In this document: in pieces, positions 1 through 10,704 of the stretch | Position numbering within the stretch: position 1 is the stretch's first letter | Layout: each line of letters opens with the position of its first letter | Source of the DNA: Eustoma russellianum | Lineage: Eukaryota; Streptophyta; Magnoliopsida; Gentianales; Gentianaceae | Assembly: GCA_036186865.1 (NCBI GenBank) | Contig: AP025045.1 | Span: forward strand, 20,771,522 to 20,835,521 | DNA length: 64,000 bases | Direction: 5' to 3' | Program-made: the position numbers and the translations under genes | Notes under the pieces: model-generated | Database searches by the model: none | The model's input: only the letters and a program-made list of their open reading frames with translations | Told to the model about the DNA's origin: nothing

Positions 1-2
1 CT

Positions 3-167
3 ACTGATCCCAGCTCCTCTGTGGATCCACAAGATATACCTACTGATCCTAACTCCTCTGTAGCACCGCGAATTGTACGTCGTAATCATCAAGCAGCCCC
101 TACATCGCCAAAAATCACCAGGTTAAGGGCTACGCACCTCTCAAACTCTTTTGATCCGTTATCTTAA
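3..167 (+). pseudogene. LINE ORF1 C-terminal tail
   Basis: Open in one frame from base 3 to a TAA at 165-167. It encodes a proline- and serine-rich tail with a short internal repeat (TDPSSSV, then TDPNSSV) and a basic stretch (RIVRRNH), as expected for the poorly conserved end of the nucleic-acid-binding first ORF of a plant L1 LINE. The identity rests on position, directly before the endonuclease ORF, rather than on a recognised domain. The stop overlaps the next start as TAATG. The window edge cuts off the N-terminal part. Confidence 0.5.
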
Positions 168-953
168 TGAAGATCATAGCATGGAATGTCAGGGGTATTC
201 AAACCTCCATACATAGAGTGGTGTCATTAATTCATCATTATCATATTCATGTATTAATTATCTTAGAACCAAAAGCTAGGCCTTCGTTGTTGCAGCCTTA
301 TCGCTTACAACTAGGTTTTATGAATGCTTTGTCCGCCAATGATGATCATATTTGGTTTTTTTGGAAGGATTCAATTCTCTCTTTGGAGGAGGAAAGGGCT
401 GGAGTTCAAAATTATTCTATCAAACTGCGGTGGCTTGCATCTGGGGATAAGTTCTGGCTCACTGCGTTTATGGTCATCATTCATTGTCGGCTCGGCGGCC
501 TTTGTGGGCGGACTTGATGTTGTTCCACTCTTCTCTAGCTCTAGCTTGGTTGATTGTGGGTGACTTCAATACATTTCATACTTTGGACGAGCATCGGGGT
601 CACTCCACTCCTAAGTTGAATTCATTACAAGAGTTTAATGATTGTATAACACACTGTGAGCTGCAGGATATCTCTTTTCAAGGATCACTCTATACGTAGT
701 CCGAAGGTCGAGGCTTAGGTCGTGTGTGGAGACGCCTAGATCGTTTCATGTGTTCAACATCGTTTTTAACGTGTTTCCCATATTGCATCTACAACACCTT
801 AATCGGGCAACCTCTGATCATGCTCCACTTTATCTTGCATGCAATATAGAGATTTCGTGTCGTCCAGCAGCCTTCAAATATCTCGACGCCTTGACTACAC
901 ATCAGGATTTTGAGGCATTAGTCAACATCATTGGAAATCTTTTCCTACTGTGA
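167..953 (+). pseudogene. LINE ORF2 endonuclease domain, frameshifted
   Basis: ORF2 starts at 167 with MKIIAWNVRG, the N-terminal strand of plant L1 APE endonucleases. The frame is lost near 430-500 and continues in a second frame (484-699) with WLIVGDFN, where GDFN (559-570) is a catalytic motif, and FNDCITHCELQDI. A TAG at 697-699 replaces the tryptophan of the usual YTWS motif. A third frame (726-953) holds SDHAPLYL (from 813), the conserved SDH end of the nuclease. The domain order is complete but at least two frameshifts and one stop break it, so this copy cannot make active nuclease as read here. Confidence 0.8.
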
Positions 954-1285
954 GAGGTATGTGGGGCTTCTTTGACAAACTTCACCGACTTAGAATACAA
1001 TTAAAGAAATGGAATCGAGAAGTCCTTGGAAATATATTCGATCATGTAGCGCAAGCTGAGGAAGACACGGTTATACATGAAAGAGGATTTGATTCTGATC
1101 CTTCCCCGGCTAAACGAGAACAATATCATTATAGTTTGGCATAGTTGAAACTTTCTCAGTCTTGCGCATTTATGTATTGGAAACAGAAGGCTAACGTTAA
1201 ATGGCTCGAGGATGGGGATGCCAATACCTCCTTTTATCATCAAACAGTATGGGATAAGCGTCGCAGATAGTTAATTTGCTGCATC

Positions 1286-2725
1286 TTGCGTGAGGATGGC
1301 ACAAAATGTGTGCTTGAGGTAGACATATCAACAAAAGCGGTACGCTATTATTCCTCTCTTTATGCAGCAGAACCAATTGCATATTATGATGCTATCATGC
1401 AGTATATTCCACAAGTGCTGACATCTGAGGACAATCACATGCTATTAGAATTGCCGGATTTGCAAGAGGTTCAGAAGGCCGTTTGGGACCTCAGACCATC
1501 TAGTGCAGCGGGACCTGATGGGTATCCAGGTTCTTTCTATAGACGGTTTGGGCAGCTTATATGTTCATATGTTCATAGAGCTGCACAAGAATTTGTCCTT
1601 GGCGTCATGATGCTAAGAACTGTTACGGCCGCAAGTATTATATTAATACCTAAAGTCTTGAATCCACAGATATTCACAGACTTTAGGCCAATTTGCCTGA
1701 CAAATTTTATTTCCAAAGTTATCACACGCTTGATCGCTTCTAGGTTGGGTCGTTTGCTCCTGCGTCTTATATCACCTGAGCAAGCCAGTTTTATGCAAGG
1801 CCAAGGCAACACTGAACAAGTCTTGCTTGCACAAGAAATGGTACATGTGCTACATAAGCGTACTAGAGGGGGTAATGTGATGATCAAACTTGATATGACA
1901 AAAGCCTTTGATCGAGTAAGTTGGCAATATCTGGAGCATATATTGCAAAAGTTCAGATTTCACTCACGATTGATACGAATCTTGATCAATTACTTGGGTA
2001 CCATGCGATGTTCGATTCTTCTCAATGGTAGGCAGACAGAATCTCTTTCAGTAGGACGTGGAGTCAAGCAGGGAGATCCTTTATCGCCCTTACTTTTTAT
2101 CCTATCATCTGAAGGGTTTTCTCGTGGGTTGAAAGCTTTGATGCAGGCGGGAACACTCAAGGGATTCACTACGGGAAGTGCACCATGTGTTTCCCACTTG
2201 GGTTTCGCAGATGATTTATTGATACTCTTGAATGGCTCCACTCGAAATCTACATAGATTTCGTTCCTTTTTAGATGCATATCAGCAGGCTTCGGGACAGC
2301 TAGTCAATTATCATAAGAGTCAAATTGTGGTTGGTCAAGGTGTTTCAGGATCAGCGGCAGCCACCACATTAGGCATGCGTCTGACCTCCCTACCCATTAA
2401 ATATCTTGGTTCATTTATGTATAAAGGTATAAATCGCTCCAGGTATCGTACATCATTATTAAACCATTTTGACGCCAAGCTCACATCATGGTCAACTAAA
2501 TTACTTTCAATGTCTGGAAGACTTGTCTTACTAAAGCATGTACTGAGCTCTATGCTTTCGCATATCATCGCTAGCTCAACCTTGCCAAAGAGTGTTATCG
2601 CTATTTTGCATAGGAAAATGGCATCTTTTTTATGGAATAATGGTCATCATTGGCGGTCCTGGCCATCGTTGTGCCACGCCAAAGAGGCAGGAGGATTAGG
2701 ATTACGCAATTTGGTGGATCTTTAA
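1286..2725 (+). CDS. LINE reverse transcriptase domain (part of ORF2)
   Basis: A 479-codon open stretch holding the whole plant L1 reverse transcriptase: AAGPDGYPGSFYR near residue 72, LIPKVLNPQ and DFRPICL, then MIKLDMTKAFDRVSW, GVKQGDPLSPLLFIL, and the catalytic box as FADD near residue 306, the usual form in plant L1s. The C-terminal SQIVVG and IKYLG motifs follow. The first Met is only the first ATG after a stop; the true protein runs in from upstream (a fragment from 950 encodes the endonuclease-RT linker). It ends at TAA 2723-2725 just short of the zinc-knuckle domain. The long intact frame contrasts with the broken flanks. Confidence 0.85.
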   Translation: MREDGTKCVLEVDISTKAVRYYSSLYAAEPIAYYDAIMQYIPQVLTSEDNHMLLELPDLQEVQKAVWDLRPSSAAGPDGYPGSFYRRFGQLICSYVHRAAQEFVLGVMMLRTVTAASIILIPKVLNPQIFTDFRPICLTNFISKVITRLIASRLGRLLLRLISPEQASFMQGQGNTEQVLLAQEMVHVLHKRTRGGNVMIKLDMTKAFDRVSWQYLEHILQKFRFHSRLIRILINYLGTMRCSILLNGRQTESLSVGRGVKQGDPLSPLLFILSSEGFSRGLKALMQAGTLKGFTTGSAPCVSHLGFADDLLILLNGSTRNLHRFRSFLDAYQQASGQLVNYHKSQIVVGQGVSGSAAATTLGMRLTSLPIKYLGSFMYKGINRSRYRTSLLNHFDAKLTSWSTKLLSMSGRLVLLKHVLSSMLSHIIASSTLPKSVIAILHRKMASFLWNNGHHWRSWPSLCHAKEAGGLGLRNLVDL

Positions 2726-3271
2726 TAGGCTTACGATTGTCAGCTTTGGTGGAAATATTTCCACTCAAATACATTATGGGCAGAATTTTGTAAAAAGAAG
2801 TATGGAAATCGGGCTGCAACTTACTCTCACATATATGATTCTCCGGTGTGGAAGAGACTATGTCGCATACACCCTTTTATGGAATCAAAAGTAGCTCACA
2901 CGCAAGCTAGCATGCAATGGTTACCATATTCTAATGGGCAGCTCTCCTTGAAATTGGCATACACTCTTATTTCGGCGTTGGCTAACAATTTTGAAGAATC
3001 AAAATACATTTGGTGGCCTCAAGCACAGCCATCCCTTAGCATTTTCCGATGGAAACTATGGACAAGTTCGCTGCCACTGGTGGATAATCTCCGAAAATGG
3101 CAAATGGTAAACCCATCTCAATGTGTGTTTTGCCGCTCAAATTTGGATGAGCAAGATCATCTCTTTCTGCAATGCCCGAGCATTCGACCTCTATGGACAG
3201 AAATTTCAATACATTTTTCAGGACCAATGCCTTGCAGTCATACTATTAAAACTCATTTGATGCGCTGGTGA
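2726..3271 (+). pseudogene. LINE zf-RVT domain
   Basis: Continues ORF2 after a stop. From 2846 it encodes WKRLCRIHP, the RWKLWTSSLPLVDNL helix, and CVFCRSNLDEQDHLFLQC, the C-x2-C...H-x4-C knuckle of the zf-RVT family that follows plant LINE reverse transcriptases. It ends at TGA 3269-3271. The first part (2726-2845) is readable in the same general frame set, but stops separate it from the RT block. Confidence 0.8.
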
Positions 3272-3443
3272 CGGCTATCAAATAAAACGACCATGGGTGG
3301 TCAGCTCCGTGCTATTGTCCCATCAATAGTTACTTGGACCATTTGGAAAGAATATGGAGCGATACGATTTGGGGGAGGAATAATTTAATTATCATAGACT
3401 ATTTGATAGAGCTCGTTCTACAATATACACATGGTGCTCTACG

Positions 3444-4010
3444 ATGAATGGTAAGAAGTTTGTAGCACCAATATCACATCTAGTCGCCTTGGCTTTTTCT
3501 CCTCCACTACGAACAAAGCAAGTGTGGATCATTAGATGGGAGCTGCCTCCCTCTGGATGGATGAAGTTAAATGTCAATGCAGTAGTGGGTCGCTCACAAT
3601 CTGCTGGGGGAGCCATCTTACGTAATGATCAGGGTCAAATGATATCGGCTATATGTTTTGCACTACAAAAGCTGAGCCCATTGCGCACAGAATTGATGAC
3701 GTTGACCCTAGCATTGCTATGCTATGCAAGAATCTGGGATTAAATCATTGTCGAGATTGACTGCGATTCCATACTTCAAACATCGGTACGCTAACAGGCC
3801 CATTGGCAAGCAAATTTGCTCTTACCAAGCGCTTCTTGACACTCAATCAATCTACCTTACAATATTGCCCACGTGAGGCCAACGCAGTGTCGCATGCATT
3901 GGTATGTCATGGCTACACTTGAACAGGCCATCGCCAATTTACTTCTTTGCACAGTCTTCCTTGTGAGGTGTGCAGAGCCATGCATATGGATGTTACACTG
4001 CCTTCCATTT
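3444..4010 (+). pseudogene. LINE C-terminal RNase H-like domain
   Basis: Encodes WELPPSGWMKLNVNAV, GGAILRNDQG and TELMTLTLAL, matching the plant RNase H-like domain (RVT_3) at the end of L1 ORF2. The first catalytic aspartate, usually in LNVDGA, is asparagine here. After a stop near 3741, another frame shows IVEIDCDS with the next acidic residues, then CPREANAVSHAL and a degraded LPCEVCRAM tail near 3957-4010. Inactive as read. Confidence 0.7.
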
Positions 4011-4735
4011 GACATTGATTCACTTTGCTCCATGTCTCACATTACTGTGTTGGCGGACTTACTTTACTGTTGCCTGTGTGGACTGTCTACGCAGGCAACC
4101 TTGGTGCGTTTCCGCTCTTCTCTTTGGTGTTTAATATTGCTTTCGCTTGTTGCATGGTCTTGCTCAAACTCACAGCTTTTATAATGTCGTGGGCTGCTCT
4201 TTCTCATGTATACTCAACACTGGGCGTGGTCTATAATCTCTACATATGGTCTTTTCCAACAATTGCCTGCAGATTGACAATCGAGTAAGCATAAATACCG
4301 CCAGCACTTAAAGTTGCCGCCTTGGTTCTTCCAGAATCAAGGCGACCCAGGTACGTCATACATTCTACCTGCGTCAATTGCATTAGCTTCATATATGATT
4401 CTCACACATGCCATTTACAATATTCTTTGCGTGGTGAAATGGGTCACATGCCCCAGAAGATTGCATTCCACATATAAGAGGTGCACACATACTTACCATT
4501 TCAACCGGGCGTTGAGGGAAGCAGCTACAATCACATCTATCATCCTTACTCTCTTTATACATTTGGATATTTTTGTATTGGCTAACTGCTCCAGTTGTAT
4601 AAATATGTATGCTTTTCCCTTCGCCAAGGTTTTATGCACAAGGGTGGTTTTACTTGGCAAGGTTTTAATGCAGCATATCATATACGATTGGAGACTAGCC
4701 CTCCTTCGCTCATTGGATTTTTTTATTTTCGTATG
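4011..4735 (+). other. Spacer between two LINE relics, no gene recognised
   Basis: Probably the 3' untranslated part of LINE copy 1 plus the lost 5' part of copy 2. Open frames here (4025-4288, 4314-4736) are hydrophobic and match nothing I know. A motif with 'gccaaggttttatg' and 'ggcaaggttttaatg' (about 4624-4670) resembles the 3' leader sequences of some plant retrotransposons, so a small third fragment is possible. Confidence 0.4.
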
Positions 4736-6370
4736 ATGACTTCTTGTACTATGGTATTCCTCCGCCATAAGCGAAGCTCTGGTGTACCCGATGACTATAA
4801 TGGTCATTTCTTTCGCACATGTTGGGACATTATTCGATTGGATGTGGTATGTGTTGTACAGAAATTCTTCCTAGGAGTTCCTGCGCCAAAGGTTATGATC
4901 TCCTCTATAATTACTTTGATACCCAAAAAGGAACACCACACATCATATGCTGACTTTGGACCAATATGTTTGTCTAATTTTATAAGCAAAATCACGACTA
5001 GAATCATTGCCACTCGGCTGTCAGCTCTTCTTCCATGGCTAATTTCGGAGGAACAGATAGGTTTTTTTGCAGGGACACGACATTAGTGAACATGTTCTTA
5101 TGGCAAATGAGATGGTCCACATTATTGACAGGAGAACTCGAGGAGCTAATGTGATGATAAAGCTTGATATGGCTAAAGCCTTTGATCGGGTTAATTGGAC
5201 CTATATCGAGTCTATATTACCAAAGTTTGGATTTCATGAGCGGTTGATTCCAATGAACATGAATAATATGCGCTACTCAAAACTGTCAGTAGCAATCAAT
5301 GGCACAACATATGGTTATGTTTTGCCATTAAGGGGATTGAATCAAGGTGATCCTCTATCTCCTTTATTATTTATTATTGGTTTTGAACGATTAAGTCATG
5401 GAATCAAGCACCTATTCAATAGTGGTACATTACAAGGATTTTCACCAGGTAGAGTTCGGTCGGTTTCGCATCTAACTTACGCGGATGATCTTCTTATATT
5501 TCTTAATGGCTCAACAAGAAATCTTAAATCTTTTCAGAACTTTCTAAATGCATATCAGCAAACATCGGGTCAATTGGTGAATTATAGCAAAAGTCAGTTT
5601 GTTACTAGCTCCTATGTCACGGCTCCATCTCTGCGCATTATTGGCAATATTCTTCTTATGCGGCCATCAACACTTCCTATTAAATATCTTAGATCTTACC
5701 TTACAGTGGGATAAACCGCGTTCGTTATTGCACCTCACTTGTACAACACACTGATGCAAAGCTGATGGTTGGGCGCAACATCTGCTTACTCCAGGAGGTC
5801 GGATTGTCTTAATCCGGTCGGTTCTCTCAACCCTTCCCTTACATTTGTTAGCATCTGCGAGATTGTCCAAGACTATGAAGCAGACCATTAGCACAGAAAT
5901 ATCCCATTTTATTTGGGGTAATCGTTAACATTGGAGGGCATTATCAACGCTGTGTTTACCGGAAGGAGAGGGAGGTGTTGGTATTCAAAGTAATCCATTG
6001 ATACAGGGAGCATATGATTGCAAACTATGTAGGAATTATCAAATGAACACTCATCTTTGGACAAACTACATGCGACAGCTTTATGGTATTCACTCGGATT
6101 ATGTTCCTCAAATCTATGACTCACCTGGATGGAAGAGAATTTGCTCCATTCACTCGGTTCATTTACAACTTACTACCAGTGACACGATGCCTCAATGGCG
6201 CTCTTCCCCATCGGGTACGTTTGCCATTCGATATGCATATGATGACATACGTGTAGTTCATGCGCAATTATATTCTCAGAAGTTTTTTGGTGGCAAAGAT
6301 TGCCCAAATCTGCGAGTTTTTCATGTGGCGTCTATTCCATCGGGCACTACCTTTGGAGTACAATTTAACC
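4736..6370 (+). pseudogene. L1-type LINE relic, copy 2 (RT and zf-RVT)
   Basis: A second LINE of the same clade. From about 4770 it encodes GVPDDYNGHFFRTCW, LIPKKEHH and GPICLSNFISKI, then after a frameshift near 5085 MIKLDMAKAFDRVNW, GLNQGDPLSPLLFII and YADD in LTYADDLLIFLNGS (about 5478-5520). From 5714 the frame breaks again; zf-RVT-type sequence (SPGWKRICSIHS, SSPSGTFAIRYAYDD) follows to about 6350. It lacks the endonuclease and RNase H. Protein similarity to copy 1 is clear by eye but they are separate insertions. Non-functional. Confidence 0.8.
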
Positions 6371-6494
6371 CGCTTTACACAGATATGTCCAACACTTTTT
6401 CCATTTTGTCAGTTGCACTTGATACAAGATTCAAGCTAGAAGATTCTAACAATTTCTTGTCTTTAATTAAACATTTCTTTTGTTTTACAAGAGA

Positions 6495-7675
6495 CTAAGA
6501 AAACTTATAAAACTCAAGATATTGACAAAATAAATCATCATAAGAAGACTCAGAATCAGAATCAGAGTCAAAAGATACCTCATTTGATGCCTTGGATGTA
6601 CAACATACTTGTGTCGTTTCTTCTTTGGTTCCTTGAGTCTCAGAATCAGATGAGTCACTCCAAGTGAAGGCTTTGAAGGCTCTTCTTGTGTCTCCTTTGT
6701 TTAGGTTTTGAGACGGGTCTATTTTAGGTCCAATCCTTGCCACGGTAAGCCTGTTTGTCCTTGTTCAGGCAGTTATATGATAGGTGTCCAAGTTTTCCAC
6801 ATTCATATCACTTTATATCTTTATTTTTATTTCTTTGATTCTTAGATGAAGTAGGCTTAGGTTTGTATTTTAAGCGATTTTCTCATGATCTGTCTTAATC
6901 TTTTAGTCAACGTGATAAGATCTTTATTATCAGAATCCGTGTATCTATGTGATCATAAGAAGTAGAGACGTATTCATTTGATTTAAATGCTATAGTCCTA
7001 TGTTGTTTAGAAGTTGATTCAGAATTTCTTACAGTGAGTTTGTTTTCATATACCTTTAACAATCCGATCAATTTCTCCATTTTTATCGATTTTGTTTCCT
7101 TACTTTCTTTGATTGCCGTCACTTTGGGATCCGATTAGGATGGGAGGCTACTTAGCACCTTTTGTACATTTTTCTGGGTAGAAAATGCTTTTCCAAGAGA
7201 CTCAAGGGAATTGTAAATATTAGTCAAGCGTAAATCCATATCAACAATAGATTTGTTTAGTAATAACTTGAAAGATTCAAGAGTAGACATAAGCATGTTT
7301 AGTTTGGACTCTTTAACTTGACTATGTTTCATTTCGAGAATTCTCCACATCTCTTGGGCACTAGAGGAATTTGACACATAACTCCATTCGCTTTTACTCA
7401 AACCATTTAGAAGGAGTTGGATAGCCTTAGTATTCATGCTTAATCTCTTTTTGTCATCACTAGTATATTCTTGTTTCGGTTTTACGACTTCTAGTGTGAC
7501 ACCATCAATCGTGGATAACTTAGAAGGAATAAAAGGACCATCTTCTATAATTGATCACAAGTCTATATCAATAGCCATAAATAAAAGTTTCATTCTAAGT
7601 TTCAATTGTATAAAAGACTCACGGTCGAAAATAGGAGGCCTTACACTTGACATTCCTTCTGGCTTGGCTTTGTAA
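6495..7675 (-). pseudogene. Copia gag relic (Cop1, UBN2 type)
   Basis: Read leftwards from about 7675: PPIFDRESFIQLKLRMKLL, then a TGA where the family has tryptophan, SIIEDGPFIPS, then KAIQLLLNGLSKSEWSYV (7437-7135) typical of Copia gag UBN2 domains. Further pieces (7122-6907, 6743-6495) hold the linker and an acidic serine-rich stretch (DSDSESSYDD). A zinc knuckle is at 6769-6810 with its first Cys codon changed to TGA (then CGKLGH...NC). Gag packages element RNA. Nothing of pol remains, so this is a 5' fragment. Confidence 0.75.
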
Positions 7676-7731
7676 CTGGTGGATGCTATCGCATAAAGAT
7701 CATTAGATCTTCTTGTAGTGAGTGTGTGTAT

Positions 7732-7743
7732 GCTCTGATACTA
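7732..7743 (-). promoter_or_regulatory. Degraded primer binding site of Cop1
   Basis: On the minus strand this reads TAGTATCAGAGC, one base from TGGTATCAGAGC, the site complementary to initiator tRNA-Met where minus-strand cDNA synthesis starts. It lies just before the presumed LTR edge (TG at 7746), which fixes the orientation of this relic. Confidence 0.65.
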
Positions 7744-7745
7744 CT

Positions 7746-8402
7746 TGTAAGACCTGTATAGCACCACTAGAAGGAGGGTTGAATAGTGGGTGCAGAAAAA
7801 ATTTGTTTTTAAACACTCTCGTTACCAATTACCTACTTCTGAAAACAGATTATATTTTCAGACCTTGTTTTGGATTATTTAAATGACCTAGTTGTAGACC
7901 TCCAAAAATTATGAAATTTAGTGAAGTTGGACACTCAGATGTAATGATTAATCCACGAAAATTTCAAAGTAAAAGTTCAAGTCTAACCCCTTGTAAATAA
8001 GTTTTGGGTAAGATTGCGCAAATCTGTCAGAAACTTTACTCCGAATTGAAAAATATATTCCTATTAAATGGTAACTCTAAATGGTCTAAAAATCTTATGA
8101 TAAGACCTTCAAGATGTGTATTTTAGTCGGTTGAAACAGGTTTTAAAATTCCTTTGAAAAGTATGTCAACCATGTTGATGTTCTCAACCTTCGCAAATCT
8201 GAAAATCAGATTGCGCTAGTCTCGGAACTATTAAAGTTTGATTGACTTATACTTATCCAAATAAGGTGAAACTTGCTCCAATTGAAAGGTAGGACGTGTG
8301 GCTATGTTTCTGCAAAATTTTATGATTTTTGAAAATCGTTACTATTTTTACCATAGGAATAAAATCAAAGCAGAAAACTGAAAGTAAAGTGCTGAAAAAT
8401 AA
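7746..8402 (-). repeat. Cop1 LTR fragment
   Basis: Non-coding DNA beginning TGTAAGACC beside the primer site and including a 'gagggttgaata' block common near the PBS-side edge of some plant Copia LTRs. There are no long ORFs. The far edge is not seen: homology to the Tk1 LTR begins near 8403, so this LTR is truncated or joined there. Confidence 0.5.
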
Positions 8403-10690
8403 GATTGGCTAATTTTTGGTATGATAATATCCCTATATGTCTGTGAAACATGGGAGTTAGAATTTTGTTAAAAGGAGTTACGGATTATTTTTAATGGAAT
8501 TTTTACTAAAACTGATTATGCTGGAAATTACTGGACTGAACATATTTTATGTGACCTAATTAATATCCCAGAAATGGACCATAGGAATATGCAATTGGGC
8601 TGATTTTTTTAGGATACTATCCCTATGTGTTTACTAAGTTTGAAAGCTGGATTTTTTGAAAAAAGATTTACGGTTTGGTCACAATAAAATTTGTAGTAAA
8701 ATCGATCTTTACAGAATTCAGCATGTAACCATTTTGGGAAAAAGAATAAATGATCCCTTTAACTATATTATAATTCCACGAAACTTTTATGACAACTAAT
8801 TAAGACATATGTGAACGTTTTGATGTAAACCACTTATCTTAGAATGATTATTTGAGGGGTAATCACCAAAGTTAAGTGGGCTTACTAATCTGGAATTTTG
8901 GGCAGAATTAAGGAACTTGATGTGAGGCCTTGTTTGGATGGGCTTAGGCTTAGTAATATGGTTTGGGTTTGCGACCACTGATTATTGGCATGCCTAAATA
9001 TTTTTTCGGGGTTGTCTCTAATTAAATGAAGCTTAATGGGCCTATATGAAAGGTAAAAGAAAGGACGATGTATTGCTGAAATTCAGCAGCCCTTGTTTCG
9101 TAATTAAATAATTTAAGTGTCTTACCTGTCTCGTATCGTCACAAAAATTATATTACGAATAGAAAAGAAACTCTTATGCATATGTATGACAAGAACTAAT
9201 GATAGTGGGCCTAAAACACGAGGTTTTGAGGCCATGCATATGGAATGATAATTCTGAAAATTTTTCCAGCCTAAAGAAGGAGTCGTACGTATGTGTATAT
9301 GTAACGCATTATATCATGAATTGCATAGTACATGTCATACATTGCATCATCGTCATTTACATGATTTATGGAACTGATTTTATGAGAAAGAAAGATGAAA
9401 AAGCATTTTTAAAGAAAAGATTCTGTTTTATAAGAACGCTTCCCACCGGTACCGTGTGTGTGTTTTCTGGCCAGTAAGGACCTGTTCCAGATCCAAGGTT
9501 AATTGATCTGATGATATGGACCATTCAGGCCCGGAGAGAATAGAGCTGATATGGACCGTTCAGGCCCGGAGAGAATAGACCTGGTATCGACCGTTCAGAC
9601 CCGGAGAGAATAGACCTGATAAGTGATGATGTGACCGCTTCAAATCCGGGAAAAATAGATTCGAAGGGAAGAAGTGACCGCCTCAGATCCGGGTGAATAG
9701 ATCTGAATACTCTTTTTTTTTTCTTGACGATAATTTTTTTTAAAAAAAAAGAACAAAAGAAAAAAGGAAAGGATTTTCATGGTTTCATTATGCACTACAT
9801 TTGCATATTCATACGCATTGCATATGGTCATGAGCATGATGTTGAGTCTACTTGCACTGAGCTGTGTTATTACTTGCTTCATGGCTACATTATGATTTTA
9901 TTGCCTTAGCTGCTATTGACTGAAGGGATGAGATGCTAGCCAATGCTAGATGTAATGTTACTTAGGTTATGATCTCCTTATCTTTCGTCACCTAAGTTAC
10001 GATCTTATCACTGTTGTTACGTAAGCTATGATCTTATTCATGATACTTAGGCTAAGTTGTTATGACTTGGTAGCTCCTAAGTTATGATCTTTATTGAGTG
10101 ATGATCTTTTCATAAGTTATGATCTCTGTTAAGTTTCAATCTTTGATAAATTATGAGCTGATTTCTTACGGGTGTTGAATGGAATGTCAGGTATGTTTCT
10201 AAACCGAATTTTGGGGGTTCGGTTCTTGTATGTACTTTCTATTTAATGCATGATTGTTTACGGTACACTTGCTGGTGACGTTGTCACTCACCCTTTATTT
10301 TTCCTCCCAGAAACAGGAGGGAATAGGGTCGAGTGGATCGAGGACGAGCCTAGGGTGTCTTATCCGTTGAAGAGCGATTGAAGGACAATTTAAGGGTTTA
10401 TGAAGAGATGGTCATGATTGAGGAACTTTTATTAATTTACGTTGAAAAACATTGGATTTTGGATTCCTGCATTTTAGGAACATGTCTCTAAGACTTATGA
10501 TGAATGTTTGACGCTTTCATTTGGAAAAGTTTTATTCTGCCTCAGTTTTTCTTACTTGCAACGTGTAAGCATGAAAGTCCACATATTTTAATCTGGACTA
10601 AGATACATTATAGATCGACGCCTGGTACTCTCCGTAGTGAAGTACGGTGGGTGCACTGTAACCGGCTAGGCCGGGATACAGGGTGCTACA
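8403..10690 (+). repeat. Tk1 5' LTR, 5'-truncated
   Basis: Matches the last 2.2 kb of the 3' LTR. It ends at ...GGTGCTACA just before the primer site. It contains the hairpin array at 9488-9705, a run of 'taagttatgatct'-like repeats (about 9958-10140) and the conserved terminal block (10615-10690). Sequence before 8403 belongs to another element. No real gene is seen in it. Confidence 0.8.
9488..9705 (+). repeat. Hairpin minisatellite in Tk1 5' LTR
   Basis: Six imperfect units of about 35-44 bp. Each has a 6-base arm, a loop beginning CGG or CCAAGG, and a complementary or near-complementary arm: CAGATC...GATCTG at 9488-9510, CAGG...CCTG forms near 9561 and 9596, AAATC...GATT near 9640, and CAGATC...GATCTG near 9684. 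The matching array in the 3' LTR is at 20125-20307. Confidence 0.75.
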
Positions 10691-10692
10691 GG

Positions 10693-10704
10693 TGGTATCA
10701 GAGC
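10693..10704 (+). promoter_or_regulatory. Tk1 primer binding site (initiator tRNA-Met)
   Basis: TGGTATCAGAGC, a perfect match to the usual plant LTR-retrotransposon primer site, two bases after the LTR ends at 10690. It sets the plus-strand orientation of Tk1 and its 5' LTR boundary. Confidence 0.9.

Larger units (their letters stand above)
1..4010 (+). mobile_element. L1-type LINE, copy 1 (5' end outside window)
   Basis: A non-LTR retrotransposon in the usual plant L1 order: ORF1 tail, APE-type endonuclease, reverse transcriptase, zf-RVT zinc knuckle and RNase H-like domain. The reverse transcriptase is open for 479 codons; the other domains are broken by stops and frameshifts. The ORF2 product would nick target DNA and copy its own RNA at the nick. 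The coding region seems to end near 4010 with a degraded LPxxxRG-like tail. No poly(A) tail or target duplication was found, so the 3' boundary is a guess. Confidence 0.85.

Noticed and set aside
4025..4736. Hydrophobic open frames between the LINEs as a membrane protein gene
   Set aside because: Overlapping frames on both strands with no family match, in the expected LINE 3' region.
7436..7675. Plus-strand 79-codon frame
   Set aside because: Shadow of the minus-strand Copia gag start; the antisense reading has the domain.
10693..10704. tRNA-like sequence TGGTATCAGAGC
   Set aside because: It is the primer binding site complementary to a tRNA 3' part; no tRNA cloverleaf surrounds it.
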